Assembly (NCBI GenBank): GCA_054601695.1 | Contig: BAAHQB010000006.1 | Location: 1,834,409 to 1,898,408 of the forward strand | Direction: 5' to 3' | DNA from: Amorphochlora amoebiformis | Lineage: Eukaryota > Cercozoa > Chlorarachniophyceae | DNA: 64,000 nucleotides | Shown: positions 1 through 64,000 of the stretch, one piece after another | Position numbering within the stretch: the stretch's first letter is position 1 | How the letters are laid out: each line of letters opens with the position of its first letter | Program-made: the position numbers and the translations under genes | Notes under the pieces: generated by a model | Seen by the model: only the letters and a program-made list of their open reading frames with translations | Databases searched by the model: none | What the model was told of the DNA's origin: nothing

Positions 1-34
<34 letters not shown>

Positions 35-46
35 CATACATATACA

Positions 47-126
<80 letters not shown>

Positions 127-156
127 ACACTAATATAATATAAACTCCTGCACCAG

Positions 157-14122
<13,966 letters not shown>

Positions 14123-14331
14123 GAAGGTTGACAGTGGCAAGAGTGTGTCGCGGCAAGTTTATGTCATACTAGTATAGTGCCGTTACTCGTCTGCTACGGC
14201 AAATCTAAATTGACTCACTCAATCTCCACGCATGACACGATCATTACAAACTATCTAGAGTGTATATAAATATACAATTATATACATATACATACATATA
14301 ATATATTTATGTACCAGATATATATGCGTAT

Positions 14332-14423
14332 ATACCGTCATGTGATGAAAAGGCAGATTATCTGGATTATACTAGTTATACCGTAATGTGATGAAAAAGC
14401 AGATTATCTAGATTATACCTATT
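14332..14423 (+). repeat. Two-copy 46-bp tandem repeat
   Basis: Units 14332-14377 and 14378-14423 share ATACCGT, then ATGTGATGAAAA and GCAGATTATCT, differing at a few positions. Located in the intergenic region; function unknown. Confidence 0.88.
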
Positions 14424-14621
14424 GATACTACAACTGTCTAGACTGTACAAGTTATACCTAGTATATACCAGATCAGTACAGTTGTCGGACTCACTAGCGT
14501 ATCGTTTACATCATGATTTATGAAATCACTCTTCGGAATCCATAGTTTCTAGAGGTTGGGTTTGTGATTGGAGTAGAAGCCGCTCCGGGAACTTGATCGA
14601 GTCCCACTGCCATACGTGTTT

Positions 14622-14672
<51 letters not shown>

Positions 14673-15012
14673 CATACGTACGTATGTTATTGAACATGTT
14701 ATATACATATCATGATACGTACCAAGCTATGTACGCTCATATGGCATGCGCGCAGTATGTAAGTGCAGTACGTTCACGTACGTACGCACGTATGTACGTA
14801 CGTAGTATACATACATGAGTACACATAACTTTGTACGAGTAATATCCGTAATAAAGTATATATGACATGTGCATATTATACCAAGTACAGAAGTACTCTA
14901 TATCGTAGTATTATTTTACTTGTATGATACGCATTAGGTCTAGTCGGTATATCATATATTATTATGTATCCTCACACACGCACACTACACGCATAGATAT
15001 TTTTTATAATTC

Positions 15013-15112
<100 letters not shown>

Positions 15113-15113
15113 A

Positions 15114-15156
<43 letters not shown>

Positions 15157-15170
15157 GATATAATAATACT

Positions 15171-15178
15171 ACTACTAC

Positions 15179-15239
<61 letters not shown>
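15171..15239 (+). repeat. (ATA)n trinucleotide microsatellite
   Basis: About 20 near-perfect ATA units between two TA tracts, downstream of the CFAP54-like stop codon. Confidence 0.95.
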
Positions 15240-15291
15240 TATATATATATATATGTGTATATATATACATATATATTACATATATATATTA

Positions 15292-15349
<58 letters not shown>

Positions 15350-15451
15350 ATATGACATATATCTGTGTTGTATTCAAAAAATATGTATAGTATAGTATAG
15401 TATATATATATATATATATACACATATATATATATATTATTTTGAGTATAC

Positions 15452-15484
<33 letters not shown>

Positions 15485-15703
15485 CATATTGATTATACCT
15501 ACATATTACATATTACACATACACACATACATATATACACATACATATTAATATACATATATATATACACATATATATATATTATATATCACATAATGAT
15601 ACGGTATCATCCACGTTATATACAAAGCTCCATATAGGCCTCAGACTGACAGCCTGATAAACCAAATTTCATCTGCTGGATCTAGGCTATAATTACAGTT
15701 AGC

Positions 15704-42454
<26,751 letters not shown>

Positions 42455-42624
42455 TTTTAAAAGTTCTTTCGTCTGTACTCATTCGAGCCCCAGGACACAT
42501 TCGACCGGCCGCTATGGGTTTAATTTGCGACCGCTCAGACAGTGCATGGTGTGCGTGTCTTCATATCATTGTAAGTAGTCCTTCACAATTTAAGTCAGGC
42601 TGATACCATGTGCAATATATGTAT

Positions 42625-42667
<43 letters not shown>

Positions 42668-42819
42668 GTGTATATCTAGTAGTACAATAATTATTAAATA
42701 TCTGTGTAAATAATCTATCCTATCTAGATCAAGATTATGATATTAACATCTAGATAGCATGACCCGGAATATCTCTAGTATACTGTAATAAATATACTAG
42801 ATATACATAATATACACAT

Positions 42820-42867
<48 letters not shown>

Positions 42868-42984
42868 CATATATATAATATATACATATATATATATATA
42901 TATATAGATATATAAATATACTATTATCTAGATTATATATATATATATATATGTGTGTATACACGTGTATATATATACACATAT

Positions 42985-43016
<32 letters not shown>

Positions 43017-43427
43017 GTATATTATTCAGAGTCTAATGTATATATTATATATAAAAATATATAAAAATATATATATTTCTAGTGTATGTACATGTAGTCT
43101 ATGTGTATTAATACGGTAATAATAATACCCTATCATGGACAGGAAGTAAAAGCTTGCGTACGTATACGTGTAATACTTTGCTCTATTTTCAGCTGTTTCT
43201 GTTCTAGTGTTTCTATGGCAGGACCGAACTCAAGAAATGAAACCAACTGTGTTCTGTGACTTCTGATAACATTCATAGTAATCTGGTTGATTAAATTTAA
43301 ACGAAAATCAGGAACCATTGTCGAAAAAACATATCCAATTCTATAGAGCTATAGCTAGTAAAATATACCATGACTTTGATTGGCATTAGCTATTAACTTA
43401 ATATATTCCTTAGATCTAGAATAATTT
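42455..43427. other. Convergent intergenic region between Hsp70 and the RING-H2 gene
   Basis: Unique sequence to about 42620, TA tract at 42629-42665, AT-rich DNA with TCTAGAT-type motifs, more TA repeats (42820-43020), then about 350 bp of unique DNA. A minus-strand frame at 43318-43133 (coiled-coil-like, ends TSCP) lies just past the RING gene stop and is probably 3' UTR. No gene is supported. Confidence 0.7.
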
Positions 43428-47373
<3,946 letters not shown>

Positions 47374-47520
47374 GAACTCGTGGCAGGGAGAAAAATTAAA
47401 TAAATTTCGGCCCTCTCAGTCGCCTGATTTTGCAAGACGTCAGATGGATAAGGTGCGCGGATCAGGCCCTCGTCTTCCAAAACCCCCTAACTTGGCTTCA
47501 CGGACCCAAATTAATGCATC
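47374..47520. promoter_or_regulatory. 147-bp divergent promoter interval (RING-H2 / Rab GDI)
   Basis: Start codons of two divergent genes are only about 147 bp apart, so both promoters and 5' UTRs must share this TA-poor interval. No specific element was recognised. Confidence 0.6.
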
Positions 47521-49021
47521 ATGTCTGTAACTCCAACCGCTAATGACAGTTTTTCTAGGAATACGACTACGTAGTGCTTGGAACAGGCCTCAAAGAGTGC
47601 ATTCTCTCTGGTCTTCTCTCTACCAATGGATACTCTGTTCTACATATGGACAAGAACAGTTACTACGGCGGTGAATCCGCATCGCTCAACCTGAATGACC
47701 TCTACAATAAGTTCAAGGGGGAATCGAAGGCTCCAGCGGAACTCAAGCTCGGTTCTTCGCGCGACTACAGCGTCGATCTGTGCCCGAAACTGCTGATGGC
47801 GTGCGGAAATTTGGTCAAGACTCTGCTCTCCACCAAAGTCACTCGCTACCTGGAGTTTAAGAGCGTCACTGGCTCGTTCGTGTACAAGCAAGGCAAGATT
47901 CACAAAGTGCCCGCTAGTGGAGGGGACGCTTGGAGGTCCAGCCTGCTCGGCATGATGGAGAAGTACCGTTTCAAGACGTTCCTCGACTTCGTTATTCAAT
48001 ACAACCATGAGGAAACCAAGACCTGGCCCAACAAGATGGACTGCAAGAAGGTGACCATGGAAGAGGTGTACAAGTACTACAAGTTGGGAGAGAATATCCA
48101 AGAGTTCGTTGGTCACGCTGTCTGCCTCTATCTGGATGAGAGGTAAATGCTATCTAAATCTATCACGATTGCACCAGAATGATCTATGCTAGGTACTGAC
48201 TTTGAGCGTATCAGCTATAAGAAGATGCCCGCGCACGAGACCTTGGAGCGCGCAAAGCTCTATGCCAACTCAGTTGCTCGTTACGGGAACTCGCCTTATA
48301 TCTATCCTGTTTGGGGTCTAGGTGGACTTCCGGAAGGGTTCTCCAGGTATCCGCACCAATCCTGGTATCGTATTACCGCTAAATCGTGTTTCCCAGGTTG
48401 TGCGCCGTCCACGGTGGTATCTACATGCTAAACAAGCCCATCCACAAGCTTCACTACAAAGATGGCAAGATCACCGGCGTAGAATCCACTGACGAGGTTT
48501 CCATCTCCTCTGATTCGCTATTTTCTATGCCTCTGATATGTCTATCATTTCTAGAATGGCAAGAACGCTACCGCACGAGCGAAGAATGGGGTTCTCGCGG
48601 ACCCTACATACTTCATTAAGGATGGAAAACCGGGAGCCGAGATCAAACAAGAGGGTCAAGTCGCTCGCTGGATCTGCATTCTGGACCACCCGATTCCTAA
48701 CACCAATAACGCTGATTCTTGCCAGATTATTATTCCTTCGACTCAGCTTAAAAGGATGTCAGGTTAGCAAAAAATTAGCTAATTTTGGGAGATTGTGCTG
48801 AACTGTTATTTGCTCAGATATCTACATCTCTTGCGTCTCCTACTGCCATAATGTGGCTGCCAAGGGCCACTACGTGGCCATGATTAGCGCCCAGGTGAAG
48901 GCCACCAATGAAGCCGAGGCAAAGAAGGAGCTGAAGGAGGCTTACACGCTTCTGGGCAAGACCAAAGCCGAGTATCCCATATATTTTTATATAATGTCTG
49001 TGTAGATGTGTGTATATAATG

Positions 49022-49055
<34 letters not shown>

Positions 49056-49132
49056 CATTAACATAGAATATAAATGTCTACATTTATTTTGTATCGTGCA
49101 TACACAATCAATATTATTTATATATACATATA

Positions 49133-49165
<33 letters not shown>

Positions 49166-49196
49166 AACATTACATATATATTATATATATATATAT

Positions 49197-49257
<61 letters not shown>

Positions 49258-49262
49258 TATAA

Positions 49263-49306
<44 letters not shown>

Positions 49307-49350
49307 ATTTTATATATATATATATAATGTATACCCGCGAGTAAAGACAT

Positions 49351-49425
<75 letters not shown>

Positions 49426-49694
49426 AATATACAAATATATATATATATAATGTACTATATATTTACAGTTATCCTCAATATTTGTAATCGATAACTGCCC
49501 TCAGGTTCTTCTCCATCAACCCCGTGTACAAATCTACCCTTAAGGATGATGGAAAGCTCTTCATCACTGACTCCTACGACGCCACCACCCACTGGGAGAC
49601 CACCTGCAGGGAGGTGCTCGCGATGTTCAAACGCATGACCGGTAAGGAAGTAGACTTGTCAATTTCCCCAGACAAACTTGGCGAAGACGAATAA
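47521..49694 (+). CDS. Rab GDP-dissociation inhibitor (GDI)
   Basis: Exons: 47521-47526 (ATG TCT), 47559-48142, 48215-48346, 48397-48496, 48555-48762, 48818-48971, 49505-49694 (TAA); about 457 aa, the usual GDI size. Motifs in order: [20 protein letters not shown] (FAD-like fold), [124 protein letters not shown] extracts prenylated Rab-GDP from membranes and keeps it soluble in the cytosol. It lacks the insert typical of Rab escort proteins, so GDI is preferred. The first exon is inferred: ATG TCT then a 32-nt intron with a CTAATGAC branch-like site; an alternative uses ATG at 47514 (MHH) with a 36-nt intron. The donor after 48971 (GTATCC) is chosen because it joins KAE to FFSINPVYK in phase. 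Intron 6 (48972-49504) holds the only TA expansion in this gene. Confidence 0.93.
49005..49460. repeat. TA block in Rab GDI intron 6
   Basis: TA tracts (longest 49360-49422) with unique DNA at 49054-49120; the gene is otherwise free of expanded repeats. Confidence 0.93.
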
Positions 49695-50198
49695 TTAATA
49701 GATGAAGCTTTCATCATGGCACAGTAACTCTAGTAACTACAGAATAAGGGGTAATAAGAAAAACGGTGTAGGCGTAAGGAACTAGAGGAAGGTGTTAAAA
49801 AGTGCTTGCCAGGCACGTTATCTTTTATCAACTGGATCAAAACATTGTCTATAGATTGGCAGTACAAGGTGCATATCTAGTATCTGGATAACTCGAAAAG
49901 TAGAAGAAACTTCCCACGACTAGATTCACTTGGTGTACTTGATTTATTACGCACTACTAGTAGCTAGACCTACCGTTTGTTCGTATTATTTTTCACAAAA
50001 TACACACATGTATATTATATATCCTTGAAGATATCTAGTATATTTTTGGAATGGCCACAAATAACCTTTTGATTTCTACACAAGCATTTTTTTTAATTAT
50101 AGCGTGCAAGACTACTTGTGACTCACGGCCGGGTGCAATACAACGTAATCTTAACTGATGACGGATGATCTAGATGATCTGAGATAGTCGGGTTTTGC
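49695..50198. other. Convergent intergenic region between Rab GDI and the Iml1-like gene
   Basis: About 500 bp of unique, AT-rich, TA-poor sequence between two stop codons; probably holds both 3' UTRs. No gene or RNA was recognised. Confidence 0.7.
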
Positions 50199-63339
<13,141 letters not shown>

Positions 63340-63344
63340 CTATA

Positions 63345-63519
63345 TTATACATATATATATATATATATATATACATATATACATATGTATATATATATAT
63401 GTATATGTATATATATATATGTATATATTATGTATGTATATATAAATATATATATATATACATACATACATACATAGATGTGTGTGCGTGTATGTAAACC
63501 TTAACTCAATAACCTATAC

Positions 63520-63606
<87 letters not shown>

Positions 63607-63630
63607 TATTTATGTATATATATATACATC

Positions 63631-63675
<45 letters not shown>

Positions 63676-63680
63676 CTATG
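63345..63680. repeat. TA/CATA block upstream of exon 63339-63296
   Basis: TA run at 63534-63600 with flanking CATA repeats. Confidence 0.92.
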
Positions 63681-63691
63681 TTTTTTAGTGC

Positions 63692-63820
63692 AGCGGTATG
63701 ATCGCAGCGGTATGGTCGCAGACCCCTGTCAGTCCATGATTTGGTTAAAGTCTGCTTGGATTATACCATATTGAAAAGGACTTTAACCGGACCACTATGA
63801 CTTCCTACTGTACCGGTGGT

Positions 63821-63828
<8 letters not shown>
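63692..63828 (+). mobile_element. SINE-like element, head-only copy
   Basis: TGCAGCGGTATGATC, then CAGTCCATGATTTGGTTAAA and GTCTGCTTGGATTATACC match the head of the 25960-26279 copy read on its minus strand. The body is missing. It is presumably intronic in the Iml1-like gene. Confidence 0.5.
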
Positions 63829-63872
<44 letters not shown>

Positions 63873-63879
63873 TGTTTGT

Positions 63880-63922
<43 letters not shown>

Positions 63923-64000
63923 GTATGTATACAGTATTATATATATATATATATATATATTTATATAATATATATCTTGATATAATCAATACATACAGTA
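63829..64000. repeat. Terminal TA tracts at the window edge
   Basis: TA runs at 63824-63868 and 63888-63918 with short unique AT-rich sequence; no exon seen. Confidence 0.9.

Noticed and set aside
14526-14620. Minus-strand exon or tRNA near 14526-14620
   Set aside because: The frame (HVWQWDSIKFPERLL) lies past the CFAP54-like stop with no partner exon, and no acceptor-stem pairing supports a tRNA.
43133-43318. 61-aa minus-strand frame downstream of the RING-H2 stop
   Set aside because: No splice partners and no recognised domain; more likely 3' UTR or intergenic.

Overview
The window is nuclear DNA from a flagellated, mitochondriate eukaryotic microbe. Genes are broken by canonical GT-AG introns, and telomere-type CCCTAA/TTAGGG repeats are present. 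One gene encodes a ciliary central-apparatus protein (CFAP54-like), one a mitochondrial Hsp70. Nothing bacterial or viral was recognised. I cannot place the lineage more precisely. The dominant feature is extreme (TA)n microsatellite expansion: introns and intergenic DNA are mostly TA dinucleotide tracts, often capped by CA or TG runs, while exons are short islands of balanced composition. Nearly all long Tyr/Ile-rich reading frames are translations of (TA)n and are not genes.

By joining exon islands at splice sites with matching phase I resolve six genes, which alternate strictly in strand (+ - + - + -). (1) About 157-14122, +: an unrecognised gene, 23 exons, 510 codons seen, 5' end outside the window. 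(2) 15704 to about 38013, -: a CFAP54-like protein of at least 3,313 residues in 22 exons. (3) 38140-42454, +: mitochondrial Hsp70, 667 aa, 9 exons. (4) 43428-47373, -: a 495-aa protein with an N-terminal zinc-ribbon-like motif, three modules resembling the second half of the p97/Cdc48 N domain, and a C-terminal RING-H2 finger; this is the most novel protein here. (5) 47521-49694, +: Rab GDP-dissociation inhibitor, about 457 aa. (6) 50199 to beyond 63339, -: the C-terminal 436 codons of an Iml1/DEPDC5-like protein (GATOR1 complex), 18 exons, 5' end outside the window.

Other content: a 0.75-kb interstitial telomere-like array inside an intron of gene 1 (9521-10267); degenerate telomere-like stretches near 1565-1765 and 62618-62830; at least five copies of a dispersed family whose full copies start with a tRNA-like head carrying a B-box-like motif (SINE-like), all intronic; several purine/pyrimidine-asymmetric tracts; and repeated small duplications that copy exon 3' ends with their splice donors into the neighbouring intron. 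The genes have no shared pathway (cilium, mitochondrial chaperone, ubiquitin/p97-like, vesicle traffic, TORC1 regulation). The local theme is compact bidirectional promoters, convergent 3' ends and massively TA-expanded introns. About 17.7 kb (28%) is coding.
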